Positions 9,154 to 18,054 of a stretch of 64,000 nucleotides of DNA are shown piece after piece. The position numbers and the translations under genes are program-made. Each line of letters opens with the position of its first letter. Position 1 is the stretch's first letter. The DNA is taken from positions 372,001-436,000 of the forward strand of contig URHW01000001.1 of the NCBI GenBank assembly GCA_900547775.1, written 5' to 3'. The stretch is from an uncultured Mycoplasmatota bacterium. Lineage in GTDB: Bacteria > Bacillota_I > Bacilli_A > RF39 > UBA660. The notes below the pieces were generated by a model, which ran no database searches, was not told the DNA's origin, and worked only from the letters and a program-made list of their open reading frames with translations.

Positions 9154-9597
9154 ATGAAAGTAGCAATAGGAACAGACCATAATGGTCCAGCTTTAAAAGA
9201 AGAAATTATTAATAAGTTAAGTGATATAGCAGAGTTTATTGATTGTAGTCCGGTTAATGATCCTTTAGATGATTATCCTGATTTTGCATATAAGGTAAGT
9301 GAGATGGTTGTTAGTAAGAAGGCAGATTTAGGTATTTTAATCTGCGGAACTGGTATTGGAATGAGTATAGCTGCTAATAAGGTTAAAGGTATTAGATGTG
9401 CCCATGTTACAAATGCTTCAGAGGCTAAACTTAGTAAGATGCATAATAATGCAAATGTGATGGCTTTTGGGGCAAAGAATCCTGATGCAATAGAGATGGT
9501 TAAAACATTTTTAGAAACTAGCTTTAGTAATGAAGAAAGACACATAAGAAGATGTGAAGAGATTATAAAAATAGAAAATGGAGAATATAATGTATAA
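9154..9597 (+). CDS. rpiB: Ribose-5-phosphate isomerase B
   Basis: 147 aa RpiB/LacAB-family sugar isomerase, interconverting ribose-5-phosphate and ribulose-5-phosphate. Seen: GTDHNG at the N-terminus (active-site Asp/His), the CGTGIGMSIAANK phosphate loop with the catalytic Cys, and HNNANVMAFG. Ribosome site GGTGGTGAT. The 3' end overlaps the next gene by 8 bp. Confidence 0.94.
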   Translation: MKVAIGTDHNGPALKEEIINKLSDIAEFIDCSPVNDPLDDYPDFAYKVSEMVVSKKADLGILICGTGIGMSIAANKVKGIRCAHVTNASEAKLSKMHNNANVMAFGAKNPDAIEMVKTFLETSFSNEERHIRRCEEIIKIENGEYNV

Positions 9598-9784
9598 GAC
9601 AGTAATTTATATTTTATCTGTTTTACTTAGTATATTTATTGTTTCAGGGATTAACTTTAATAATTTTTTTAAGGCTAATCATGTTTGGGAAGCAAGATGT
9701 TTTATAGTTGTAATTAGTTTTATTATGGGATATTTATTTGGAAGTTTTATTATAGAGTTTTTAAGTATAAGTGCAATTGTATAG
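9590..9784 (+). CDS. DUF1146 (YwzB-type) small membrane protein
   Basis: 64 aa with two hydrophobic helices separated by a short basic turn (GINFNNFFKANHVWEARCF). This pattern (GINF..FF...EA...) is that of the DUF1146/YwzB family, whose Bacillus member lies in the atpC-ywzB-ywmB-murAA-spoIID region. ATG 9590 overlaps the rpiB stop and has GGAG 7 bp upstream. Function unknown. Confidence 0.75.
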   Translation: MYKTVIYILSVLLSIFIVSGINFNNFFKANHVWEARCFIVVISFIMGYLFGSFIIEFLSISAIV

Positions 9785-9792
9785 GAGATTTT

Positions 9793-10671
9793 ATGAAAAA
9801 ACTTTTACTTGTTATTATGTTTTTGATTCCATGCAGTATATGTAGTTTTTGGTTTAAGAGAAAAGCTACTTTTTTTATTAATAAAAATATATCTAAAAAT
9901 ACCAAAATTGTATATTTGCAAGATAGAAATTTATATTTAGATATTAATGATTATGTATTTGGAGTAGTTGCGGCAGAGATGCCAGCTTTATTTAATGATG
10001 AGGCTTTAAAAGCACAGGCGGTTACTGCAAGAAGTTATCTGTTGAGTTCCAAAGATAATGATAATTTATATAGTATAAATTTGAATGCTCAGGCTTATTT
10101 GGATATTTATGAATTAAAAAAAAGATGGGGTGATGACTTTAATAAGTATTATGAAAAAGTAATAAATGCAGTAAATGAGACAGGTAATGAGGTAATTTAT
10201 AAGAATGATAGTATTGTGAAGACATTTTATTTTGCAATGAGTAATGGCTATACAGAAAATTCTGTAGAGGTGTTTGGAACTAATGATATAGAGAGCGTAC
10301 CATCACTTTTAGAGGTTAATTTAAATAATTATGAGGTTAGTAAGAATTATAAACTTAGTGATATATTAAGTAAGTTAGGAGTAAGTTCACTTGATGGGTT
10401 TGATATTAAGAGAAATGATACTAATCATGTTAGTGAGATGTGTGTTAAAGATAAATGTTTTAAAGGAGTAGAGGTAAGAAAATTACTTAATTTAAGATCT
10501 ACTGATTTTGAGATAAAGATAAATGGTGATGACGTAAACATTACTACTAAGGGGTATGGACATGGTGTTGGTATGAGTCAAAATGGAGCTAATTTGCTTG
10601 CTAAAGATGGTTATAGTTATAAGGAATTACTTAAGTATTATTATAAAGATATAATTATTAAAGATTTTTAG
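9793..10671 (+). CDS. spoIID: Stage II sporulation protein D
   Basis: 292 aa membrane-anchored lytic transglycosylase needed with SpoIIP for engulfment. Seen: N-terminal hydrophobic anchor, LDINDYVFGVVAAEMPA (catalytic Glu in AAEMPA), LKAQAVTARSYLL, and the C-terminal GYGHGVGMSQNGANLLAKDG. Length close to Bacillus SpoIID (~340 aa). Eight base pairs after the DUF1146 gene, so same operon. Confidence 0.95.
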   Translation: MKKLLLVIMFLIPCSICSFWFKRKATFFINKNISKNTKIVYLQDRNLYLDINDYVFGVVAAEMPALFNDEALKAQAVTARSYLLSSKDNDNLYSINLNAQAYLDIYELKKRWGDDFNKYYEKVINAVNETGNEVIYKNDSIVKTFYFAMSNGYTENSVEVFGTNDIESVPSLLEVNLNNYEVSKNYKLSDILSKLGVSSLDGFDIKRNDTNHVSEMCVKDKCFKGVEVRKLLNLRSTDFEIKINGDDVNITTKGYGHGVGMSQNGANLLAKDGYSYKELLKYYYKDIIIKDF

Positions 10672-10689
10672 TATAAAATAGATTTTTTT

Positions 10690-10717
10690 ACTCACACTTT
10701 TATTAGGAAGGTGCGAG
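10690..10717 (+). promoter_or_regulatory. Hairpin overlapping the spoIIQ ribosome site
   Basis: CTCACACTT (ttattagg) AAGGTGCGAG lies directly after spoIID. Its 3' arm includes the GGAAGGTG ribosome site of spoIIQ, so the same SD-masking layout as at spoIIR is seen. Confidence 0.4.
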
Positions 10718-11353
10718 ATGAAAAGATATAAGTTAAAAAGTTCAGTAGTAGTATGTATTTATTTGTTAAGTGTAGGAGCAATTATTTCAAGTTTGTATTT
10801 GACTGCGAAGGTTTTGAAAGCTTCAGTTTATAGTAATGATAACTTGTCATATGTTTACCGAAATTTAATAGATGATACAGTTCCAGTTGTAAGTACTGAT
10901 GATGGAAAGGTGATTAAGCCATTTGGTGGTGAAGAAGTGTCTGTTGTAAAGGGATTTTATGAGAAAGATGCTGAAAGTAAGGCACAAGAACAATCTATAA
11001 TTTATTATCAAAATACTTATATGCCAAATACTGGTGTGCTTTATGGTGCTAAAGAGGAATTTGAAGTTTTAGTTGTTGCTGATGGTACTGTTGAAGATGT
11101 TGTAGCTGATGAAGTGCTTGGAAATGTAGTAACTATTAAACATACAAATAATTTAATTACAAGATATGAAAGTTTAAATGAAGTTAATGTTATGGTTGGC
11201 GATACTTTAAAAAAAGGCGATGTTATTGGGACTAGCGGTGAAAATAAGATTGATAGTACTTATAGTAATATGCTTTTATTTGAAGTAGAACATAATGGAA
11301 CTTATGCTAATCCAGAAAATATATATGGTATGAATATTAAAGAACTTTCCTAG
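10718..11353 (+). CDS. spoIIQ: SpoIIQ-like M23 (LytM-fold) protein with degenerate active site
   Basis: 211 aa: one N-terminal transmembrane helix (about 9-32), a spacer, then an M23/LytM beta domain (about 95-205: VLVVADGTVEDVV...GNVVTIKHTN...VMVGDTLKKGDVIGTSG). SpoIIQ is the forespore half of the SpoIIQ-SpoIIIAH channel across the septum. The metal ligands are missing: the HxxxD position and the HxH of HLHFE are replaced (MLLFEVEHNG), so it should be a non-enzymatic scaffold. Position after spoIID matches Bacillus. Confidence 0.88.
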   Translation: MKRYKLKSSVVVCIYLLSVGAIISSLYLTAKVLKASVYSNDNLSYVYRNLIDDTVPVVSTDDGKVIKPFGGEEVSVVKGFYEKDAESKAQEQSIIYYQNTYMPNTGVLYGAKEEFEVLVVADGTVEDVVADEVLGNVVTIKHTNNLITRYESLNEVNVMVGDTLKKGDVIGTSGENKIDSTYSNMLLFEVEHNGTYANPENIYGMNIKELS

Positions 11354-11361
11354 GTGATTTT

Positions 11362-11844
11362 ATTTATACTTTTGAGTTTACTGATGAGTATATTTTAATT
11401 TATTCTCATAAAAATAAGAGGATAATTAAAGAGGAATTGCCAGATAATATTATAGTAAATAACCATATATATGATTATGTGAGATTAAAGAGGATTGTAT
11501 ATAATATTACGTCTAATAATAATTTGGTTAGTAGTTTGTTTAAGGTGAAGTATAATATTTTATATTTTGATAAGTTAAAGCCTTGTGAGGTGTATTTATA
11601 TAATTCTTTGTTTAATTTTATTAGTAATGTAAGTATAAAGTTTGTAGATGCATTTTCTTTGTTTGATAGTGATACAGTTATTGTTAGTGGAAAGGTGCCA
11701 TATTATAGGGGAAAGTGGTTTAATAAAAAGCAAGGGGATTTTACTTTAGTTGGTGCTGGATTTAAGAGTATAATGGAGAAATATGTAAACTGTAAATTTT
11801 ATGTTTATGAAAATAGTGAAACAATACTTTATGAAAAGATTTAA
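11362..11844 (+). CDS. Unrecognised protein, possible ATT start
   Basis: The frame stays open upstream of the first conventional candidate start (TTG 11437) to just after the spoIIQ stop. No ATG is available, but AGGTGAT at 11352-11358 sits 3-4 bp before an in-frame ATT at 11362, the same spacing as other genes here that read AGGTGATTTTATG. That would give 160 aa instead of 135. The protein is basic with alternating strands and no membrane segment; I do not recognise it. It lies between spoIIQ and nifJ where Bacillus has spoIIID, but it shows no HTH. Ends in a clear terminator. Confidence 0.55.
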   Translation: MYTFEFTDEYILIYSHKNKRIIKEELPDNIIVNNHIYDYVRLKRIVYNITSNNNLVSSLFKVKYNILYFDKLKPCEVYLYNSLFNFISNVSIKFVDAFSLFDSDTVIVSGKVPYYRGKWFNKKQGDFTLVGAGFKSIMEKYVNCKFYVYENSETILYEKI

Positions 11845-11855
11845 GTATTGTTTTT
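11821..11855 (+). terminator. Terminator before nifJ
   Basis: ACAATACTT (11821-11829) pairs with AAGTATTGT (11843-11851), followed by a T-run; it overlaps the end of the preceding gene. Confidence 0.8.
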
Positions 11856-11898
11856 CTTTGGTTTTAAGATATAATTATTATATAGGAATGGTGATTAT

Positions 11899-14800
11899 AT
11901 GAAAGTTGTTGATGGATGTACTGCGTGTGCTAAGATGGCTTATAATTTTAGTGAGCTTAGTTTTATTTATCCAATAACGCCGTCTAGTCCAATGGCTAGT
12001 CAAATAGATTTAATGGGTAGTGAGAACCAAAAGAATGTGTTTGGGGATACGGTAAATGTTATTGAAATGCAAAGTGAAGCAGGGGCTGCTGGAGCAATGC
12101 ATGGAGCACTTAATGCGGGAGTTTTAGCTAGTACTTTTACGGCCAGTCAAGGACTTTTATTAATGATACCAAATATGTATAAGATGGCAGGAGAGATGCT
12201 TCCAGGAGTTATTCATGTTGCGGCGAGAAGTTTGTCTACGCATGCACTTAGTATTTTTGGTGATCATCAGGATGTGTATGCAACAAGAGCAACAGGCTTT
12301 TGTATTTTAGCAAGTACTAATGTGCAGGATGCTTATAATTTAGCAATGGTAGCACATTTATCGGCAATCGAGGGGAGCCTTCCATTTTTACATTTCTTTG
12401 ATGGTTTTAGAACTAGTCATGAGTATAATCAAATAGAGCTTATTAGTGATAAAGATATTAAGTCAATGATTAATTATGAAAAGGTTAATGAGTTTAGAAA
12501 TAGAGCACTTAATTCTGGTAAGGCGATTACTAAGGGTACTGCGCAAAATGAGGATATCTATTTTCAAGTAACCGAAGCTAGAAACAAAGATTATTTAAAG
12601 ATGCCAGATATAGTTAACTCTTATATGAAGAAACTTAATAAGATTGCAGGAACTAATTATAAACCATTTAATTATTATGGTAGTAAGAATGCTAAGAAGG
12701 TTATTGTAGCAATGGGATCTGTTTGTGATACTATTAAAAATACAATAGATATGTGTAAAAATGATGAGTATGGTTTAATTGAAGTTCATTTATATAGACC
12801 TTTTAGTGCTGATTATTTAAAGAAAGTATTACCAAAAAGTGTGCGTAAGATTGCTGTTTTAGATAGAACTAAGGAAAGTGGGAGTGCTGGTGAGCCTTTA
12901 TATTTAGATGTGTTATCTGCTCTTAGTGATGAAAAGATAAAGATAGTTCATGGAAGATATGGACTATCTAGTAAGAATACGACACCAAGTGATATTTATG
13001 ATGTTTATAAAATGCTTGATACAAGGTTAGTAAATAATTTTGTTATTGGGATAGATGATGATATTACTAATTTATCTTTGAAACATTTCGAGTTTAATTA
13101 TAAAGAGAATTACAAAGAATTTAAGATATTTGGATTTGGTTCTGATGGACTTGTTAGTGCGTCAAAGGATATGCTTAAAATACTTGGTGAAAGTAGTTAT
13201 GTTCAAGGTTATTTTGAGTATGATTCTAAGAAGAGTGGCGGAGTAACTATTTCTCATTTAAGAACGAGTAAAAAGTTAATTAAAGCACCTTATTATGTTA
13301 CGAGTCCTAGTTTAGTTGTAGTTTCTAAAGATGAATATTTTAAGAAGTTTGATTGTTTAGATGGTTTAGTTATGGGCGGAACTTTACTTGTTAATACTTA
13401 TAGGACAGAAGAAGAGTTCAATAAGTTTATACCAAATGAAGTGAAGAAATATTTAATTGATAATAATATAAAAGTGTATTTAATTGATGCTGGAATGTTA
13501 GCTAGTAAGTATGGTATTTCTGGTAAGATTAGTTTAATTATGGAAAGTGCTATCTTAAATTTGTTTGGTTTTGATGATTATGAAAAAGTGCTTATTAAGA
13601 ATGTTAAGATACGTTTTTTTACTAAGGGTGAAGATATTGTTAAAGCAAATATTTCATGTATTAAGGAAAGTAAGTATTATTTAAAAGATTGTAAGATAGA
13701 TAGTGCTAGTACTTATGATATGAAGTTTGGTAATACAGTGTTTGATTATATTAATTCTAGAAGAGGTAATCAGTTAAGTACTCGTGATGTTTATGAGATG
13801 CGTGATGGAACTACGAGAGGTGGGACTAGTGCTTTAGAGAAGAGAAGCATGGCTAGTATGGTTCCTAAGTGGGATAAGAATAGATGTATTGAGTGCGGTA
13901 TGTGTAATATTGTTTGTCCTCATGCTGTTATTAGACCTTTTGTAATTGATAAAAATGATAAGTATGCGAGCGATGCAAAGGATAGCTTAGATAAGAAAAA
14001 TAAGTTTATTGTGGCAGTAAGTGAGAAGGATTGCACGGCTTGTGGTTTATGTGCTAATATATGTCCTGTTAAGTGTTTATCTTGGGGAGAAATTGATGAT
14101 AAGAATCAAAAAAGAGCAGATGATTTATTTAAGAATTATGAAAATGATGTAACAAGCACGAATAATATAAAAGAAGTTTCTTTAAAAAAGCCATTATTTG
14201 AGTTTTCTGGGGCTTGTGCTGGATGTGGAGAGACACCTTATATTAAGTTATTAACGCAGATTGTTGGTAAGAGGCTTGTTATTGCAAATGCTACAGGATG
14301 TTCTAGTATATATGGGGCATCTTGTCCAAGTATGCCTTATAATGTTTCTTGGGGTAGTAGTTTATTTGAAGATAATGCTGAGTATGGTTATGGAATGTTA
14401 AGAACTTATGATAAGTTACATGCTAGAGCACTTAAGGAGCTTGAGAGTAATAAGGCGGCTGCTAATCTTTATAAGTTTGTTAAAGATAATGAGAATGATT
14501 ATGAGAAGATTAATGCTGTATTAGATGAAGCTAAGAAGTATGTATCTTCTGATTTGGTTAATTATTTAACTCCTAAGAGTGTATGGACTATTGGTGGAGA
14601 TGGCTGGGCTTATGATATAGGTTTTGGTGGTTTAGATCATGTGCTTTCAAGTAATAAAAAGGTTAGAGTTATGGTGCTTGATACGGAAGTTTATTCTAAT
14701 ACCGGTGGACAATCTAGTAAGAGTACACATATTGGAGCAGTAGCAGAGTTTGCTGATATGGGTAAGGATACTTATAAGAAAGATTTATTTAAGATTTGTA

Positions 14801-15204
14801 TGGGATACCCTAATGTGTATGTTGGACAGATTAGTTTAGGTGCTAATATGATGCAGGCAATAAAGACTATTAAAGAGGCTGAAGAACATGATGGACCGTC
14901 TATTATTCTTGCTTATAGTCCTTGTATAGAGCAAGGAATTAAAGGTGGTATGGGTAACTCTATTAATGAGGAGAAACTTGCAGTAATGTGTGGTTATGTG
15001 ACACTTATGAGATATTTTGATGGTGAGCTTCATATTGATAGTGCCGAACCTAATTTTGAGAAGTATGATGATTTCTTGCGTAATGAGGTAAGATATAATG
15101 CATTAATTTTAAAGGATAAAGAAAAAGCTGATGTGTTATTAGAAAAAAATAAAAACGCTGCAAAAGAGCGTTATGAATATTATAAAAAATTATTAAATAA
15201 ATAA
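11899..15204 (+). CDS. nifJ: Pyruvate:ferredoxin (flavodoxin) oxidoreductase
   Basis: 1101 aa single-chain PFOR, decarboxylating pyruvate to acetyl-CoA with transfer of electrons to ferredoxin; a marker of anaerobic metabolism. Domains in order: pyruvate-binding domain (YPITPSSPMA, FTASQGLLLM), central domain, a 2[4Fe-4S] ferredoxin domain with CIECGMCNIVCPH and CTACGLCANICPVKC, then the TPP domain with CAGCGETPY (proximal cluster/TPP) and GGDGWAYDIGFGGLDH plus TEVYSNTGGQSS. Slightly shorter than the usual ~1170 aa because the C-terminal extension is short. Monocistronic, with its own TATAAT-like promoter near 11870. Confidence 0.97.
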   Translation: MKVVDGCTACAKMAYNFSELSFIYPITPSSPMASQIDLMGSENQKNVFGDTVNVIEMQSEAGAAGAMHGALNAGVLASTFTASQGLLLMIPNMYKMAGEMLPGVIHVAARSLSTHALSIFGDHQDVYATRATGFCILASTNVQDAYNLAMVAHLSAIEGSLPFLHFFDGFRTSHEYNQIELISDKDIKSMINYEKVNEFRNRALNSGKAITKGTAQNEDIYFQVTEARNKDYLKMPDIVNSYMKKLNKIAGTNYKPFNYYGSKNAKKVIVAMGSVCDTIKNTIDMCKNDEYGLIEVHLYRPFSADYLKKVLPKSVRKIAVLDRTKESGSAGEPLYLDVLSALSDEKIKIVHGRYGLSSKNTTPSDIYDVYKMLDTRLVNNFVIGIDDDITNLSLKHFEFNYKENYKEFKIFGFGSDGLVSASKDMLKILGESSYVQGYFEYDSKKSGGVTISHLRTSKKLIKAPYYVTSPSLVVVSKDEYFKKFDCLDGLVMGGTLLVNTYRTEEEFNKFIPNEVKKYLIDNNIKVYLIDAGMLASKYGISGKISLIMESAILNLFGFDDYEKVLIKNVKIRFFTKGEDIVKANISCIKESKYYLKDCKIDSASTYDMKFGNTVFDYINSRRGNQLSTRDVYEMRDGTTRGGTSALEKRSMASMVPKWDKNRCIECGMCNIVCPHAVIRPFVIDKNDKYASDAKDSLDKKNKFIVAVSEKDCTACGLCANICPVKCLSWGEIDDKNQKRADDLFKNYENDVTSTNNIKEVSLKKPLFEFSGACAGCGETPYIKLLTQIVGKRLVIANATGCSSIYGASCPSMPYNVSWGSSLFEDNAEYGYGMLRTYDKLHARALKELESNKAAANLYKFVKDNENDYEKINAVLDEAKKYVSSDLVNYLTPKSVWTIGGDGWAYDIGFGGLDHVLSSNKKVRVMVLDTEVYSNTGGQSSKSTHIGAVAEFADMGKDTYKKDLFKICMGYPNVYVGQISLGANMMQAIKTIKEAEEHDGPSIILAYSPCIEQGIKGGMGNSINEEKLAVMCGYVTLMRYFDGELHIDSAEPNFEKYDDFLRNEVRYNALILKDKEKADVLLEKNKNAAKERYEYYKKLLNK

Positions 15205-15297
15205 AAAAATGGAGGCTGCTTAATAAGCAGCCTCAAAGAATAAAAAGGGGTTGGCTAGTGTGATACTAGCACCAATTCGCCTATAAGTGAATTGGTG
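15204..15297 (-). ncRNA. Predicted ~95-nt structured small RNA between nifJ and recG
   Basis: On the minus strand: TTGACA (15332-15327), 17-bp spacer, TAGTAT (15309-15304), predicting a start near 15297. The transcript would fold as ACCAATTC/GAATTGGT hairpin, CTAGT/ACTAG hairpin, an unpaired CCAACCCC stretch, then a 10-bp GAGGCTGCTT/AAGCAGCCTC terminator (15234-15212) with a T7 tail. No reading frame fits. The architecture (two hairpins, C-rich single strand, terminator) resembles the RNA at 18055. C-rich loops are known to pair with Shine-Dalgarno G-tracts in Firmicute sRNAs such as RsaE/RoxS; that role here is inference. Confidence 0.55.
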
Positions 15298-15371
15298 ATT
15301 TATATACTAACCGAATGAGACACTTTTGTCAAGCGTTTTTAATAAAAAAATAATAAAAGATGGTGATTACA

Positions 15372-17348
15372 ATGCTAGAAGATATAAAAGGAATTGGACC
15401 TAAAAGTTTACTTGCTTTAAAAGCACTTAATTTATATACAAAAGATGATGTTATTAATTATTTTCCTTACAGATATAATGTTTATACACCAGTCAAGTTA
15501 AGAGAGTGTAGCGAAGGCGATACATGCACAATAACTGGATATGTTGAGTCTGCAGCCAAAGTATTTTTTATAAGAAAAAATCTTAATAAATTATCTTTCG
15601 CATTTAATACTGGAAGTGAACTAGTAAATGTTACTATCTTTAATAGGGCTTATTTAAAACCTAATATTAGAATTAAAAGTTATATATCAGTAATTGGTAA
15701 ATATAATAGAAAATCTAATACATTTATGGCGAGTGATATAAAGCTTACACCCATAACGAAAACAGTTATCGAGTCAGTTTATCATTTGAATCAGGGGATT
15801 AAAAGAAGTAATTTTAAAAAATTAGTTGATGAGATTTTGGATAATACTGTAGAAATTAAAAGTAATGTGCCAGATTATTTAATAGAAAAGTATAATTTTA
15901 TAAATAAAAAAGAAGCAGTTACTAATGTGCATAAACCTAAAGATATTAACAGTTTGAAAAAAGCAGATTTGCATTTAATATATGAAGAGTTATTTACTTT
16001 TATGTTAAAGGTAAGTTATTTAAAAGAGAAGAATGCAAGTGATGGCAAATTTAACATTAAGAGTTTTGATGAAGATAAGGTTAATAATTTTATTAGTAGT
16101 TTGCCATTTAACTTAACTGATGGGCAAATGCAGGCAGTAAGTGATATTAAGGATGACTTTTTATCTAAGAAGAAAATGAATAGATTAATCTTAGGTGATG
16201 TTGGTAGTGGTAAGACGATAGTTTCTTTTATTGCACTTTATATGAATATGCTAGCAGGGTATCAAGGCGTGCTTATGGCACCGACCGAGATATTAGCAGC
16301 ACAACATTTTAATAATATGAAAAGTCTTTTTGGAGATAAGTTAAAGATTCAGTTACTTACAAGTTCAACTAAAAAAGGTGAAAGAAATAAGATTTTACAG
16401 AATTTAAAAAATGGTGAGACTCAAGTTTTAATTGGTACGCATTCTTTACTTAATGATGAACTTGTTTATAATAATCTTGGGCTTGTTATTACAGATGAGC
16501 AACATAGATTTGGTGTTAATCAAAGACAGATTTTACAAGAAAAAGGAAAAGATGTTGACGTGTTATATATGAGTGCAACACCAATTCCTAGAACACTTGC
16601 TTTAACTATTTATGGTGATATGGATATTACAGAAATTAGAACTAAACCTGGTGGCAGAAAAGAAATTATTACTAAAATTTTTAAAAATAGTGAACTTAAA
16701 AATGTTTTAGAGAAAATGCTAGATGAAATAAAAGCTGGGCATCAAATATACGTTGTAGCTCCACTTATTGATGATGAAGAGGATGAAAAGATGAATGTTA
16801 CTTCATTAAAAGACAAGTTTGATGTAGCATTTAATGGAATGGTTCCTACGGGCTTATTGCACGGGAAAATGAAACCTAATCAAAAAGAAGAAGTAATGAA
16901 CAGTTTTAAAAATGGTGATACAAAGATATTGATTTCAACAACGGTAATCGAAGTTGGTGTTGATGTTAAAAATGCGACGATGATGGTTATCTTTAATGCA
17001 GAAAGATTTGGACTTGCTACACTTCATCAGTTAAGAGGTAGAGTTGGTAGAAATGACATGCAAAGTTATTGTTATTTGATAAGTGATTATGATGCTGAAA
17101 GGTTAAAAGTTTTAGAAGAGAGTAATGATGGATTTTATATTAGTGAGCAAGACTTTAAGCTAAGAGGTGGAGGAGACATTTTTGGAATTAGACAAAGTGG
17201 TGAGCAGAGTTTTAAAATTGCAAATTTAAATAGAGATTATAAAATTTTAATGCAATGTAAAAGTGATGCTGAGGAATTTTTGAAGAGTAAGAATTTAGAT
17301 GATTATAAAGATCAGAAGGAAATTCTCGAGAACTTAACTATTGCTTAG
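15372..17348 (+). CDS. recG: ATP-dependent DNA helicase RecG
   Basis: 658 aa, standard length. RecG remodels stalled replication forks and Holliday junctions. Seen: N-terminal wedge/OB domain (LEDIKGIGPKSLLAL), Walker A GDVGSGKT, the RecG-specific DEQHRFGV box, motif III MSATPIPRTLAL, and the C-terminal LRGRVGRN and LRGGGDIFGIRQSG. Start ATG 15372 has GATGGTGATT upstream; the in-frame ATG at 15360 lies inside that site. Confidence 0.97.
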   Translation: MLEDIKGIGPKSLLALKALNLYTKDDVINYFPYRYNVYTPVKLRECSEGDTCTITGYVESAAKVFFIRKNLNKLSFAFNTGSELVNVTIFNRAYLKPNIRIKSYISVIGKYNRKSNTFMASDIKLTPITKTVIESVYHLNQGIKRSNFKKLVDEILDNTVEIKSNVPDYLIEKYNFINKKEAVTNVHKPKDINSLKKADLHLIYEELFTFMLKVSYLKEKNASDGKFNIKSFDEDKVNNFISSLPFNLTDGQMQAVSDIKDDFLSKKKMNRLILGDVGSGKTIVSFIALYMNMLAGYQGVLMAPTEILAAQHFNNMKSLFGDKLKIQLLTSSTKKGERNKILQNLKNGETQVLIGTHSLLNDELVYNNLGLVITDEQHRFGVNQRQILQEKGKDVDVLYMSATPIPRTLALTIYGDMDITEIRTKPGGRKEIITKIFKNSELKNVLEKMLDEIKAGHQIYVVAPLIDDEEDEKMNVTSLKDKFDVAFNGMVPTGLLHGKMKPNQKEEVMNSFKNGDTKILISTTVIEVGVDVKNATMMVIFNAERFGLATLHQLRGRVGRNDMQSYCYLISDYDAERLKVLEESNDGFYISEQDFKLRGGGDIFGIRQSGEQSFKIANLNRDYKILMQCKSDAEEFLKSKNLDDYKDQKEILENLTIA

Positions 17349-17384
17349 AATTTTAAAATTGTATATAATTATATTGGTGAGGAT

Positions 17385-17987
17385 ATGAATAGAAAAGAAT
17401 TAAAAGAAAAAGCTAAAGCTATGATTAAAGGTCATGTGTGGGATTTAGTAATACCGTTTGTTATTGTGTCTTTGATAAATTCACTTATTGGAGCACTTTT
17501 TGGAGTAAATAGTGATAATATTTATGTTAATACAAGTGCACAAATGCTATCAACGATTATTACGTTACCACTAAGTTTTGGAGCAACTGCTTATGTAATG
17601 AAATTTGTTAGAGGCGAAGAGTGTGATATTAAAGGAATGTTTCAATATTACAAGATGTTTGGGCCAATATTTGGGGTATGGTTTTTAACTTCACTATTTT
17701 CAACTTTATGGGCATTACTTCTTATTATTCCTGGTATTATTGCGGCATTAAGTTACTCAATGGTAAATTTATTAATGATTGACGGAAATACGAATCCGAT
17801 GGATTGCATTAGAAAAAGTAAGGAAATGATGAATGGATATAAGATGGATTATTTTATGTTAGTTCTTAGTTTCTTTGGCTGGTTATTACTTGGTATTTTT
17901 ACTTTAGGGATTTTATACATTTGGCTTGTCCCTTATATGAATGTAACATTTATTTTATATTACGAAGAACTTAAAAAAGTTAAATAA
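17385..17987 (+). CDS. DUF975 family membrane protein
   Basis: 200 aa with about five hydrophobic helices. The opening NRKELKEKAKAMIKGHVWDLVIPFVIVSLI and the later DCIRKSKEMMNGYKMDYFMLVLSFFGW segment are the conserved blocks of DUF975 integral membrane proteins. Function unknown. It is the last chromosomal gene before the integration site; GGTGAGG precedes ATG 17385. Confidence 0.8.
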   Translation: MNRKELKEKAKAMIKGHVWDLVIPFVIVSLINSLIGALFGVNSDNIYVNTSAQMLSTIITLPLSFGATAYVMKFVRGEECDIKGMFQYYKMFGPIFGVWFLTSLFSTLWALLLIIPGIIAALSYSMVNLLMIDGNTNPMDCIRKSKEMMNGYKMDYFMLVLSFFGWLLLGIFTLGILYIWLVPYMNVTFILYYEELKKVK

Positions 17988-18019
17988 TTTTGTTTTTTGT
18001 AAATTATTAAAAATTGTGA

Positions 18020-18048
18020 TTGACAAAGAGTGAAAATTCGTTTATTAT
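18020..18048 (+). promoter_or_regulatory. Strong sigma-70/A promoter of the attachment-site RNA
   Basis: Perfect TTGACA (18020-18025), 17-bp spacer, TATTAT (18043-18048). It points into the structured RNA and not into any gene. Confidence 0.8.
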
Positions 18049-18054
18049 TATTTT

